Of a DNA stretch of 56,287 nt, positions 19,386-27,867 are shown piece by piece. The position numbers and the translations under genes are program-made. Each line of letters begins with the position of its first letter. Position 1 is the first letter of the stretch. The notes beneath the pieces are model-generated. The model saw only the letters and a list, made by a program, of their open reading frames with translations, did not search any database and was not told the DNA's origin. Source of the DNA: Geobacter sp. UBA5608 (GTDB lineage Bacteria > Desulfobacterota > Desulfuromonadia > Geobacterales > Pseudopelobacteraceae); the NCBI GenBank assembly GCA_002424705.1, contig DIKW01000033.1, positions 1 to 56,287 of the forward strand, written 5' to 3'.

Positions 19386-21017
19386 ATGCTGAAGCAGAGA
19401 TTAGCCCTGGCAGCAACCGTCGTCGGCTTGGGAGCTTTTGTGGCCATCCCGGTGCTGGCGGCGCCCAAGGCGAAACCGGCGGCTGCAGTGGCCAAGGATG
19501 GCCGCGAGCAGTGCTACATGTGTCACAGCGAGGTAAAGGCGCTCAAGGAGAACTCTAAACACGCCAAGTTGGCCTGTACCGTCTGTCACGACAACATCAA
19601 GGAGCATCTGGAGAAGGGGCCCGACGTCAAGCCGATCACCAAGATCGATCAGGCGGTCTGCGGCAGCTGTCACAAGGCCCAGTTCGACAGCTTCTATGCC
19701 ATACATTATCCGGAAGGCGGTTCACGCAAAGAAAAGGGTGTGCCCACCGGCCGTTCGCCGCTGCAGGATAAGCTGCTGGCCGGTCATGGCTTCACCTTTG
19801 AGCATGCCGAACCCCGTGGTCACGCCTATATGGTGGTGGATCAGTTCGCCGTGGACCGCTTCCAGGGCGGACGTTATCAGTTCAAGGGTGGCTGGAAGAA
19901 CTACGACAAGGTCGGCAAGACCTGGGACATCCTGGAGGACAAGGGGGCCAGCGGCAAGCTGACCGAGACCGCCATGGCCGGTAACCCGACCTGTATCCAG
20001 TGCAAGTCGTCCGACCTGATTCTCAAGTGGAAGCACCTGGGCGAGAAGGGCGGCAAGTGGGATCGCAGCTCCAACGTCAACGATGTGGTCAAGGATGTCC
20101 ATAACCCGGTGGGCTGTATTGAGTGTCACGACCCCCACGGCACCCAGCCGCGTATCATCCGTGATGCCCTGGTGGAGGCCATTGACCAGAATCCTTCCAA
20201 GAATATCTTTGCCAAGAATGGCAAGACCGACCTGAAGATCATCTCGTTTAGGGACGGCTTCCGCAAGATCGGCATCATGGAGAAGACCGATTCCCGCATG
20301 ATGTGCGCCCAGTGTCACGTGGAATACAACTGTAACCCCGGCACCCAGTGGAGTGATGGCAAGCCGGTTACCTTTGTCACCAACCGCACTAACCATTTCC
20401 CGCTCAAGAACGCCAAGGATCTGCTGGCCCACTATAAAGAGCTGGATTTCTTCGACTTCAAGCACGCCATTACCGGCGCCCGCCTGATCAAGCTGCAGCA
20501 CCCCGAGGCCGAGACCTATGCCGGTTCGGTGCATGACAAGGCCGGCGTCCAGTGCCACCAGTGCCATATGCCCAAGCTGAAAGGCAAGGACGGCAAGCCG
20601 TACTCCACCCACGGTGTGGTCAAGCCGATCAATATGGTCAAGGAGTCTTGCATCACCTGCCACCCCGGCGATAGCGCTGAGAAGAAAAAGTGGCAGATTG
20701 ACACCATCCGCAACTACACCAAGGGCAAGATGCGTAAGGCAGAGTACTGGCTGGGGCAGTTGATCGACACCTACCAGACTGCCGCCCGTGCCGGCGTGGC
20801 TCCCACCATCCTGGATCAGGCCCGCGCCAAGCATGAAGAAGCCCATGTGCTGTGGGAGTACTGGACCGCCGAGAACTCGGACGGTTTCCATAACCCGACC
20901 CTGGCCCGTGAAACCCTGACCGCCTCCATCGCCGCTTCTAAGGCGGGTGTGAAGGTGCTGAACGATGCGCTGACGGCTGCCAAGCAGCCGGAGAAAAAAG
21001 ATGAAGTGAAGAAGTAG
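19386..21017 (+). CDS. Periplasmic octaheme nitrite reductase (TvNiR/ONR type)
   Basis: The 543-residue precursor has a Sec signal peptide (cleavage near residue 25, VLA-A). It carries eight heme-binding motifs: seven CXXCH (Cys43, 64, 92, 244, 307, 390, 422) and one CXXCK at 203-207, the lysine-ligated catalytic heme of ammonia-forming nitrite reductases. Arg144 (EPRGHAY), Tyr314 and His372 (LQHPEAE) fit the active-site triad. Tyr314-Asn-Cys316 matches the Tyr-x-Cys pair that is covalently linked in Thioalkalivibrio TvNiR. The C-terminal helical part resembles NrfA (ENSDGFHNPTLA). It should reduce nitrite, and possibly hydroxylamine or sulfite, to ammonia or sulfide. No NrfH-like quinol dehydrogenase gene is adjacent. 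AGGAG precedes ATG 19386. Confidence 0.9.
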   Translation: MLKQRLALAATVVGLGAFVAIPVLAAPKAKPAAAVAKDGREQCYMCHSEVKALKENSKHAKLACTVCHDNIKEHLEKGPDVKPITKIDQAVCGSCHKAQFDSFYAIHYPEGGSRKEKGVPTGRSPLQDKLLAGHGFTFEHAEPRGHAYMVVDQFAVDRFQGGRYQFKGGWKNYDKVGKTWDILEDKGASGKLTETAMAGNPTCIQCKSSDLILKWKHLGEKGGKWDRSSNVNDVVKDVHNPVGCIECHDPHGTQPRIIRDALVEAIDQNPSKNIFAKNGKTDLKIISFRDGFRKIGIMEKTDSRMMCAQCHVEYNCNPGTQWSDGKPVTFVTNRTNHFPLKNAKDLLAHYKELDFFDFKHAITGARLIKLQHPEAETYAGSVHDKAGVQCHQCHMPKLKGKDGKPYSTHGVVKPINMVKESCITCHPGDSAEKKKWQIDTIRNYTKGKMRKAEYWLGQLIDTYQTAARAGVAPTILDQARAKHEEAHVLWEYWTAENSDGFHNPTLARETLTASIAASKAGVKVLNDALTAAKQPEKKDEVKK

Positions 21018-21040
21018 CGCTGCAATGGCGCTATGGCATC

Positions 21041-21070
21041 AAAAGCCCCGGCCGACTGGCCGGGGCTTTT
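21041..21070 (+). terminator. Intrinsic terminator after nitrite reductase
   Basis: AAAAGCCCCGGCC and GGCCGGGGCTTTT form a perfect 13-bp stem around GACT. It starts about 24 bases after the stop codon. Confidence 0.85.
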
Positions 21071-21103
21071 GTATAAAACGGCTGGATTGAGCTCTGGCGC
21101 GGC

Positions 21104-21131
21104 TTGACAAGCACAAAAGCTGTGGAACAAT
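21104..21131 (+). promoter_or_regulatory. Sigma-70-like promoter for hybrid kinase
   Basis: TTGACA (21104-21109) is followed after 16 bases by AACAAT (21126-21131), which matches TATAAT at four of six positions. It lies just before the kinase ribosome binding site (AGGGG) and ATG 21165. Confidence 0.45.
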
Positions 21132-21164
21132 ACTGGCAGCAGCTACTCCATCAGGGGTCATCCC

Positions 21165-24100
21165 ATGAATCGCCGCACGTTACTGGCCGGCCTGCTGTTT
21201 GGTGGCGCCGGTTTTCTGCTCAATCTCCTGACGCTTGAGCTGTTCCTGGAGGTCCGTTTTCTCTTTGGTTCAGTCCTGGTTCTGTTTGCCCTGCTGCAAT
21301 ATGGGCTTGGCGCCGGACTGCTGGCAGCTGTGGTGGCAGCAGGCGCTACGGTGCTGCATTGGCATAATCCCTGGAACATTCTGATCTGGGGCGCCGAGGC
21401 GCTGGTGGCAGGTCTGCTCTGGCAGCGGCGGCGTTTTGAGCTGTTGCCGTCGGTGATGCTTTACTGGTTTACCTTGGGCATCGCCTTGGTCTGGTTCTTT
21501 TACCATCTGGTGATGGGGCTGCCGTCCCAGGCCACGCTGATGATCGGTGTCAAACAGGGGGTCAATGGCATTTTCAACGCCATGCTGGCCGAAGGGCTGT
21601 ATTATCTGGTGCGTATCAGACGAACGACAGGCCGTGAGCTGCCTTCGTTGCGCAGTCTGATGCTAATCGTGATGCAGGCGCTGGTGCTGGTTCCGGCCTT
21701 GGCGCTGTTGTACTTCGACAGCCGAGCGCAGTACCGGCAGCAGACTGAAAACCTGCAAATCCTTACGCAGCGGATGGGGGAGCTGAGTCGAGTTGCCCTG
21801 GCCAACTGGCTTGAACAGGAGCAGCAGCGTGTCAACACCCTCAAGCGCTTGGTGGTTGATCCCGCCGGTGCTCCGGCAGTCATGCAGCGAACGCTTGATG
21901 ATAGTCGGCAAGGAGTTGCGAGTGTCAAGCGGATGGGGGTGCTGGATCAAGCCAACATCACCCGGGCCTTTTCGCCGATGGTGGATGAACAAGGGCAATC
22001 GACCATCGGCATCGACCTCTCGGATCGTCCCTACATCGAGTTGCTGCACAAAGCAGGTGATCAACAGGTCTTGGATCTCTTCATAGGCAGGATCGGTGCG
22101 CCGGGGCCCCGACTACTGATACTGGCGCCGGTCCGACGTGCCGGTGAGTATCGAGGGGCGGTCTTCAGCGTCCTTTCGCTGGAGTATCCGGTAGCCCTCT
22201 TGAAAAGCGTGACCGCTAAGCGACCGATACATGTCACCCTAGTTGATCGGCAACGTCGGGTGCTGGTGAGCACCCGTAGCGATCTATCGTTTCTGCAGAC
22301 CTTTTCTATGCCGGCAGGGGGGCGGTTCCTGCCGGTTAATGAAAAACTCAGCCAGTGGATACCCGACCCGGTGCCTGGCGTTGGCGCCATCAAACGTTGG
22401 CTGCGTTCCTACTACCTGACCGAGGCGGAGCTGTCGGCCGAAGCCGGTTGGCGTGTCGTGGTTGAGGGGTCGCTTAAGCCCACTATGGAGTATCTGAACA
22501 AGCGCACCTTTCAGGTGCTGGCCATGCTTGCCGGTCTGATGCTGCTGACGGTCTGCTTGTCACGCTGGTTTACCTCCCGTCTGATCACGTCGCTTGATGA
22601 GTTGCGCGGGGTTACCAGCGAACTACCCGCCAAGCTACGGGAGGGTAAGCCGATCATCTGGCCTGCACCCAGCACCAGCGAGGTGGCCGATCTGCTGGAG
22701 AACTACCGCACCACTGCCGATGCCCTGGAAGATTCCTTTCATGAGCTGCAGACCCTCAACAATGAACTTGAACAGCGGATAGCCGAACGCACCGCTGCCT
22801 TACAGGACAGTGAGGCCCGTTGGCAGTTTGCCCTGGAAGGCGCCGGTGATGGGGTGTGGGACTGGGATATGCAGAGTAACGGTGTCTTTTTTTCATCCCA
22901 GTGGAAGGCGATGCTGGGCTACCAGGATGATGAGATAGAAAACCGGCTTGAAGAATGGGATAGCCGGTTACATCCCGATGACCGTGAGCGGGCCTATGCC
23001 GACATCAACCGCTACCTGTCCGGCGAAAGCTCCGTGTATCAGAACGAGCAGCGCCTGCGGTGCAAGGACGGCAGTTACAAGTGGATTCTTGACCGCGGCA
23101 TGGTTGTGTCCAGGAGTCGAGATGGTAAAGCGTTGCGGCTGATCGGCACCCATAGCGATATCACCGAGCGCAAGCAGTATGAAGCTGAACTGCAGCAGGC
23201 TCGACTGGCGGCTGAAGCCGCCAACCAGGCCAAGAGCGAGTTTCTGGCCAATATGAGCCATGAGATCCGAACGCCGATGAACGGCGTGATCGGCATGACC
23301 CAGTTGCTGCGTTTTACCGAGCTGACAGCGGAACAGCAGGAGTACCTTGAAAGTATCGAGCTCTCTGCCAATAACCTGCTGGCCCTGATCAACGACATCC
23401 TCGACCTGTCGAAGATCGAGGCCGGTAAGGTAGAACTGCATGCCAACGACTTTTCCCTGCGGCGGAGCATCCAGGACCTGGTTGCCATCCTGAAGTCCAG
23501 CATCGCCGAAAAGGGGCTGCAGGTGGAGGTGGCGATTGACGAGCAGGTGCCTGATCTGATCTATGGCGATCAGCTGCGGTGCAAGCAGATCCTACTGAAC
23601 CTGTTGGGCAACGCCATCAAGTTCAGCGAACAGGGCTGTATCACCATCAGTGCTGCGCTGGTTTCTCGCCAGGAGGATATGGCAGTAATCCGCCTGGGGG
23701 TTGCGGACACCGGCATCGGTATGGCTCCGGAGGCTCTGGAGCGTATTTTTAAGCCGTTTGAACAGGCTGACAGCTCCACCACTCGCCAGTACGGCGGCAC
23801 CGGGCTGGGGCCTTCCATCTGCTGCAAGCTGGCTGAACTGATGGGGGGTCGGATCTGGGCTGAGAGTAGTCTTGGCACAGGCAGTAGTTTTTATGTGGAG
23901 CTGCCGTTTCTGCTGCGTCACAAGGTGCGGACAGCAGTTGTGGCAGACCATACTGATGCGCAGGATGTGGGCAGCGTCAAGGTACTCAACGTGCTGGTGG
24001 CCGAAGACAATCAGATCAACGCGCGCTATATCGAGGCGTTGTTGGGGCGGATCGGGCATCAGGTGGTGGTTGCCGGCAACGGGAGGGAGGCGCTCGACGC

Positions 24101-24368
24101 CCTGCAACAGCATGCCTTCGACTGTATTCTGATGGACCTGCAGATGCCGTTGCTGGACGGTTTCCAGGCAACGGAGGCGATTAGGGAAATCGAGCGGAAG
24201 ACGGCGGCGGCGCGTCTTCCGATCATCGCGTTGACGGCCCATGCCTTGCGTGGAGACCGTGAGGCGATATTGAAAAAGGGGTTCGACGGCTATGTGGCAA
24301 AGCCGGTTGAGCTGAAACAGCTGGTTGAAGAGCTGGCCCGTGTGATCGGGCTGCGTGGTGCAGATTAG
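21165..24368 (+). CDS. Membrane hybrid sensor histidine kinase (PAS-HisKA-HATPase-REC)
   Basis: The 1067-residue protein has five to six hydrophobic segments in the first 190 residues. A probable extracytoplasmic Cache-like sensor spans about 190-440, and another membrane helix lies near 455-470. A PAS/PAC domain follows at about 560-670 (ends GTHSDITERKQ), then HisKA with His699 in [12 protein letters not shown] and a HATPase domain. A receiver domain with Asp991 (ILMDLQMP) closes the protein. The ATP-lid G2 box reads GTGLGPSI, with Pro883 where Leu is expected. The HisKA stretch is nearly identical to that of the kinase at 36542-38284. The GGDEF-EAL gene follows after 18 bases, so they are likely co-transcribed. 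Confidence 0.93.
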   Translation: MNRRTLLAGLLFGGAGFLLNLLTLELFLEVRFLFGSVLVLFALLQYGLGAGLLAAVVAAGATVLHWHNPWNILIWGAEALVAGLLWQRRRFELLPSVMLYWFTLGIALVWFFYHLVMGLPSQATLMIGVKQGVNGIFNAMLAEGLYYLVRIRRTTGRELPSLRSLMLIVMQALVLVPALALLYFDSRAQYRQQTENLQILTQRMGELSRVALANWLEQEQQRVNTLKRLVVDPAGAPAVMQRTLDDSRQGVASVKRMGVLDQANITRAFSPMVDEQGQSTIGIDLSDRPYIELLHKAGDQQVLDLFIGRIGAPGPRLLILAPVRRAGEYRGAVFSVLSLEYPVALLKSVTAKRPIHVTLVDRQRRVLVSTRSDLSFLQTFSMPAGGRFLPVNEKLSQWIPDPVPGVGAIKRWLRSYYLTEAELSAEAGWRVVVEGSLKPTMEYLNKRTFQVLAMLAGLMLLTVCLSRWFTSRLITSLDELRGVTSELPAKLREGKPIIWPAPSTSEVADLLENYRTTADALEDSFHELQTLNNELEQRIAERTAALQDSEARWQFALEGAGDGVWDWDMQSNGVFFSSQWKAMLGYQDDEIENRLEEWDSRLHPDDRERAYADINRYLSGESSVYQNEQRLRCKDGSYKWILDRGMVVSRSRDGKALRLIGTHSDITERKQYEAELQQARLAAEAANQAKSEFLANMSHEIRTPMNGVIGMTQLLRFTELTAEQQEYLESIELSANNLLALINDILDLSKIEAGKVELHANDFSLRRSIQDLVAILKSSIAEKGLQVEVAIDEQVPDLIYGDQLRCKQILLNLLGNAIKFSEQGCITISAALVSRQEDMAVIRLGVADTGIGMAPEALERIFKPFEQADSSTTRQYGGTGLGPSICCKLAELMGGRIWAESSLGTGSSFYVELPFLLRHKVRTAVVADHTDAQDVGSVKVLNVLVAEDNQINARYIEALLGRIGHQVVVAGNGREALDALQQHAFDCILMDLQMPLLDGFQATEAIREIERKTAAARLPIIALTAHALRGDREAILKKGFDGYVAKPVELKQLVEELARVIGLRGAD

Positions 24369-24386
24369 AGCAATGACGGAGTGATG

Positions 24387-27050
24387 ATGTTCAGAAAGTC
24401 GGAAAAACGTTTCCTCTCGCAATGGGGTCTGCTGGTTGCTGGTCTGGTGCTGTTGGCCGGTGCGGTGGTCCATAACCTGTACAAGATCCACCGCGATATC
24501 ATGGCCGGTGAGCAGCACCGTTTGCAGACCCAGGCGCGGGTTGTCAGCGACAATCTCACGGTGCAGATAGCAGCCGCCGATCGGGTTATTACTGCGTTGC
24601 GCAGCGAACTGGGTGGCCGTGACCCGGCTACATGGCATCAGGCTGTCGCAGAGAAGCAGATGAGGCTGTTTGAGGAAGTGTTGCCCGGCATTAGAGTGTT
24701 GAACGCCATCGACGCCGATGGCCGTATCCGCCTCTCTAATCGAGACGATCTGGTGGGTCGCAGCATGGCCCAGCGTGACTATTTCATCCATGCCCGCAAT
24801 CAGCGCGATCAGCAGGCCCTGTTTGTTTCGCCACCCTTTAAGACCTTGCTGGGGGTCTGGGGGGTTAACCTGATCCGGGTGGTGCAGGACGCTGACGGTG
24901 GCTTTGGTGGTATTATCAGCGCCACGCTCAATCCGGAGTACTTTCAAACCTTGCTGCACTCGGTCAACTACAGCCAGGATATGGTAACCGCCATCATCCA
25001 TGGTGATGGGCTGATCTTCACCATGGAGCCGAACCGGGTGGAGCTGACCGGTAAAAATCTCAACCTGCCGGGCACCTTTTTTTCAGCACATCGCGAGAGC
25101 GGCAATCAGGAAAACATTTTCAGCGGTACGCTCTACGCCACCAATGATCAGCGGTTGATGGTCTTCAAGACCTTTCAGCCGGGGCAGTCTCAGTTGGATA
25201 AGCCGCTGGTGGTGCTTGCCGCACGACGCATGGATGCCATTACGGCCGACTGGCGTACCCATGCCCGTTACCAGACGGCAACCTTTCTGGCCATAGCCAT
25301 GCTCGCCGCTCTGGCGCTCTCAGTCTACCAGCGGCGACAGCGTCAACAACTGCAGCAGGCTGAGGAGGTTAACTCCCATCTGCGTAAGCTGCAGCTGGGA
25401 GTTGAAAACAGCGCCAGCGGCGTCCTGATCACCGATGTTAACGGCACCATTGAGTACGTTAATCGTAAGTTCACCCAGGTGACCGGTTACAGTCCCAGCG
25501 AGGCGATCGGGCACAATCCCCGTATTCTCAAGTCGGAATCAACGCCGCGTGAGGTGTTTCAGGAACTGTGGAACACGATCCTGCGGGGTGATGAGTGGCA
25601 TGGCGAGCTGCTCAATCGTCGCAAGAGTGGCGAGGTCTACTGGTCAGTGGCCTCGATCAGCCCCATGCGCAACGAATCAGGGCAGATTACCCACTTTATT
25701 GCCAACGTGGAGGATATCAACGAACGGAAAAACGCCGAGGCAACCATCGAGCATCTGGCCTACTTCGATCCGCTAACCGACCTGCCCAACCGGCGTATGC
25801 TGCAGGACCGGCTGGAGCAGGGACTAAAACGGAGCCGTCGTCAGGACAACAGTATGGCGCTGCTGTACATCGATCTTGACCGGTTCAAGCATGTCAACGA
25901 TAGCCTGGGCCATCCTGCCGGGGACCGTCTGTTGAAGGAATTAGCCCGTAGGCTGTTGGACGCATTGCGGGATGATGACGTGGTCTGCCGGCTGGGGGGC
26001 GATGAGTTTGCTGTTGTTTTGCATGACATCCACCACGAAGAGGATGTGGTGCCGGTGATCAACAAGCTGTTGCGTACCATAGAACAGCCGGTGGTGCTGG
26101 AGGAGGGCGAACTGTTCGTCAGCGCCAGCATCGGGGTGTCGCTGTATCCCAAGGACGGCGATGACGCCAAGACCCTTGAAAAACATGCCGATATGGCACT
26201 GTATCACGCCAAGGAGGAGGGCAAAAACACCTTCCGGTTCTTCCGCGAAGAGCTCAATTACGGTGTGCAGGAGCGGATCGCCTTTGACCAGGGCTTGCGG
26301 CACGCCTTGCTGCGGCAGGAACTGCGGCTTCATTACCAGCCGAAGGTTGCGCTTGCCACCGGTCAGGTCGTGGGGGTCGAGGCGCTGTTGCGTTGGGAGA
26401 GCGGGGAGTTTGGGCTGGTCTCCCCTGACCGGTTCATACCGTTGGCTGAAGAGAACCGCTTGATTGTACCGATCGGTGAATGGGTGCTGCGCACCGCTTG
26501 TCAGCAGCAGGTTGACTGGCACCAGCAGGGGCTTGAGCTGAACATGGCGGTCAACCTCTCGGCGGTGCAGTTCAAGTCGCCGGATCTCATTGAGCGGATT
26601 GCTGCGGTTATCACTGAAACCGGTATCAGGCCGGGTCAGCTCGAACTGGAACTTACCGAGAGCGCCCTGGTTGAAGAGCCGGAGCAGGTGGTGCGGGTGC
26701 TGGAGCGTTTGCGGGGTTTGGGCTGCGGTATCTCGATCGATGACTTCGGCACCGGCTATTCCTCGCTCAGTTACCTTAAGGCATTCCCGGTGTCGGTGTT
26801 GAAGATCGACCGTTCGTTTGTGCAGGATCTGACCTACGATAGCGGTGATCGGGCCATAGCCCAGTCGGTGGTCAATATGGCCGATAACCTCGGCATGCAG
26901 ACCGTGGCTGAAGGTGTTGAAACCCCTGAACAGCAGGAGATTCTGAGGCAGATCGGCTGCGCCTTCGTGCAGGGGTTCATGTACGCCAGACCAATGCCGG
27001 CTGAACAGATCCCAGATGCGATAGCAGCTATTGGCAGATCGAGGTTTTAA
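24387..27050 (+). CDS. Cache-PAS-GGDEF-EAL cyclic-di-GMP protein
   Basis: This is an 887-residue membrane protein. An N-terminal helix (about 12-32) and a second (about 288-306) bracket a periplasmic double-Cache-like sensor. A PAS/PAC domain spans about 325-445. The GGDEF domain keeps an intact motif at residues 537-541, preceded by the RDDD inhibitory site. The EAL domain has Glu665 (EALLRW), the [30 protein letters not shown] and AEGVET blocks. Both synthase and phosphodiesterase sites look intact. I chose ATG 24387 because GGAG lies five bases upstream; 24384 is possible. It is paired with the upstream hybrid kinase. Confidence 0.93.
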   Translation: MFRKSEKRFLSQWGLLVAGLVLLAGAVVHNLYKIHRDIMAGEQHRLQTQARVVSDNLTVQIAAADRVITALRSELGGRDPATWHQAVAEKQMRLFEEVLPGIRVLNAIDADGRIRLSNRDDLVGRSMAQRDYFIHARNQRDQQALFVSPPFKTLLGVWGVNLIRVVQDADGGFGGIISATLNPEYFQTLLHSVNYSQDMVTAIIHGDGLIFTMEPNRVELTGKNLNLPGTFFSAHRESGNQENIFSGTLYATNDQRLMVFKTFQPGQSQLDKPLVVLAARRMDAITADWRTHARYQTATFLAIAMLAALALSVYQRRQRQQLQQAEEVNSHLRKLQLGVENSASGVLITDVNGTIEYVNRKFTQVTGYSPSEAIGHNPRILKSESTPREVFQELWNTILRGDEWHGELLNRRKSGEVYWSVASISPMRNESGQITHFIANVEDINERKNAEATIEHLAYFDPLTDLPNRRMLQDRLEQGLKRSRRQDNSMALLYIDLDRFKHVNDSLGHPAGDRLLKELARRLLDALRDDDVVCRLGGDEFAVVLHDIHHEEDVVPVINKLLRTIEQPVVLEEGELFVSASIGVSLYPKDGDDAKTLEKHADMALYHAKEEGKNTFRFFREELNYGVQERIAFDQGLRHALLRQELRLHYQPKVALATGQVVGVEALLRWESGEFGLVSPDRFIPLAEENRLIVPIGEWVLRTACQQQVDWHQQGLELNMAVNLSAVQFKSPDLIERIAAVITETGIRPGQLELELTESALVEEPEQVVRVLERLRGLGCGISIDDFGTGYSSLSYLKAFPVSVLKIDRSFVQDLTYDSGDRAIAQSVVNMADNLGMQTVAEGVETPEQQEILRQIGCAFVQGFMYARPMPAEQIPDAIAAIGRSRF

Positions 27051-27066
27051 GTGCGATGGCGGGGTA

Positions 27067-27858
27067 TTACTGCAGGCGGTAGTCTGACAGTCGCACGAAC
27101 CGGAAGCCTTGCTTTTTAAGCAGCGGTACGGCGGCCATGATGCCGGCGCCGGTACCTGCCTCGGGATGGTTCATGTGGGCGATGATGATGTCGCCCGGCC
27201 GTGAAGCACTCAGGGCAGCCTTGACCTTGGCAGCCGGCAGGGTGGCGCCGGCGTCGCCCAGCACAGAAAAACCGATCACTTCGTGCCCCAGCCGGTTGGC
27301 CACCTGCACCGCCAGTTCGTCATAATAGGCAGTGCCTGATCGGTAATAGCGTGGTCGTGAGCCGCTGATCCCCTCTACCTTCCGGGCGTTCAACTCTATC
27401 TCCTGTATTAGCTCCTTAAGATCCCTGGTGCCGTCTATGCCGTAGGCGGAACGTCCGTTGACGGAGGCCGGTTTGTGCCACATGCCGTGGTTGGCGATCT
27501 CAAACAGCGGATTGGCGGCCAGCTGCTTGAACAGCTCCAAGTTAGCGTCAATCCAGCGGGCATTCACAAACAGGGTGGCCGGAATCTGCTCCCGCGTCAG
27601 GAAGTTCAACAGGTGAAGGTCAACCCCCTTCCCCGTGGGTGATCCGCAGGCGTCAAGGGTCAGAGCCAGGACCCGCTCGTCGGTTGCAAGCCGTGTTCGT
27701 ACGCCGGTCACGGCCTCTCCCCACTGTCTGGCCGTTTTGCCGCTGAATTCTGCGCTGATGGTTGCGGTCAGCGCGTTAATATCCTCTCCCGGTGTTGCGC
27801 TGAGCAGCGTGGTGACGATCAACAGCAGCATGATGGCAAACAGGGCAATCCTGGTCAT
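27067..27858 (-). CDS. Exported polysaccharide deacetylase-family protein
   Basis: This 263-residue protein has an N-terminal signal or anchor (about residues 3-22). The NodB-homology region starts near residue 58. The first motif is LTLDACGS (Asp) rather than the usual TFDDG, the metal site is NHGMWH, motif 3 is YYRSGTAYYDE and motif 5 is IIAHMNHPEAGTGAG. This fits an atypical CE4-family deacetylase acting on peptidoglycan or an envelope polysaccharide. It starts 9 bases downstream of the lytic transglycosylase gene, suggesting a shared cell-wall role. Confidence 0.85.
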   Translation of the reverse strand: MTRIALFAIMLLLIVTTLLSATPGEDINALTATISAEFSGKTARQWGEAVTGVRTRLATDERVLALTLDACGSPTGKGVDLHLLNFLTREQIPATLFVNARWIDANLELFKQLAANPLFEIANHGMWHKPASVNGRSAYGIDGTRDLKELIQEIELNARKVEGISGSRPRYYRSGTAYYDELAVQVANRLGHEVIGFSVLGDAGATLPAAKVKAALSASRPGDIIIAHMNHPEAGTGAGIMAAVPLLKKQGFRFVRLSDYRLQ

Positions 27859-27867
27859 TGTGATTCC

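Noticed and set aside
19386..21017. Assignment as pentaheme NrfA
   Set aside because: Eight heme motifs and the Tyr-x-Cys pair are present; NrfA has five hemes and no such pair. The NrfA-like parts reflect the shared catalytic core.
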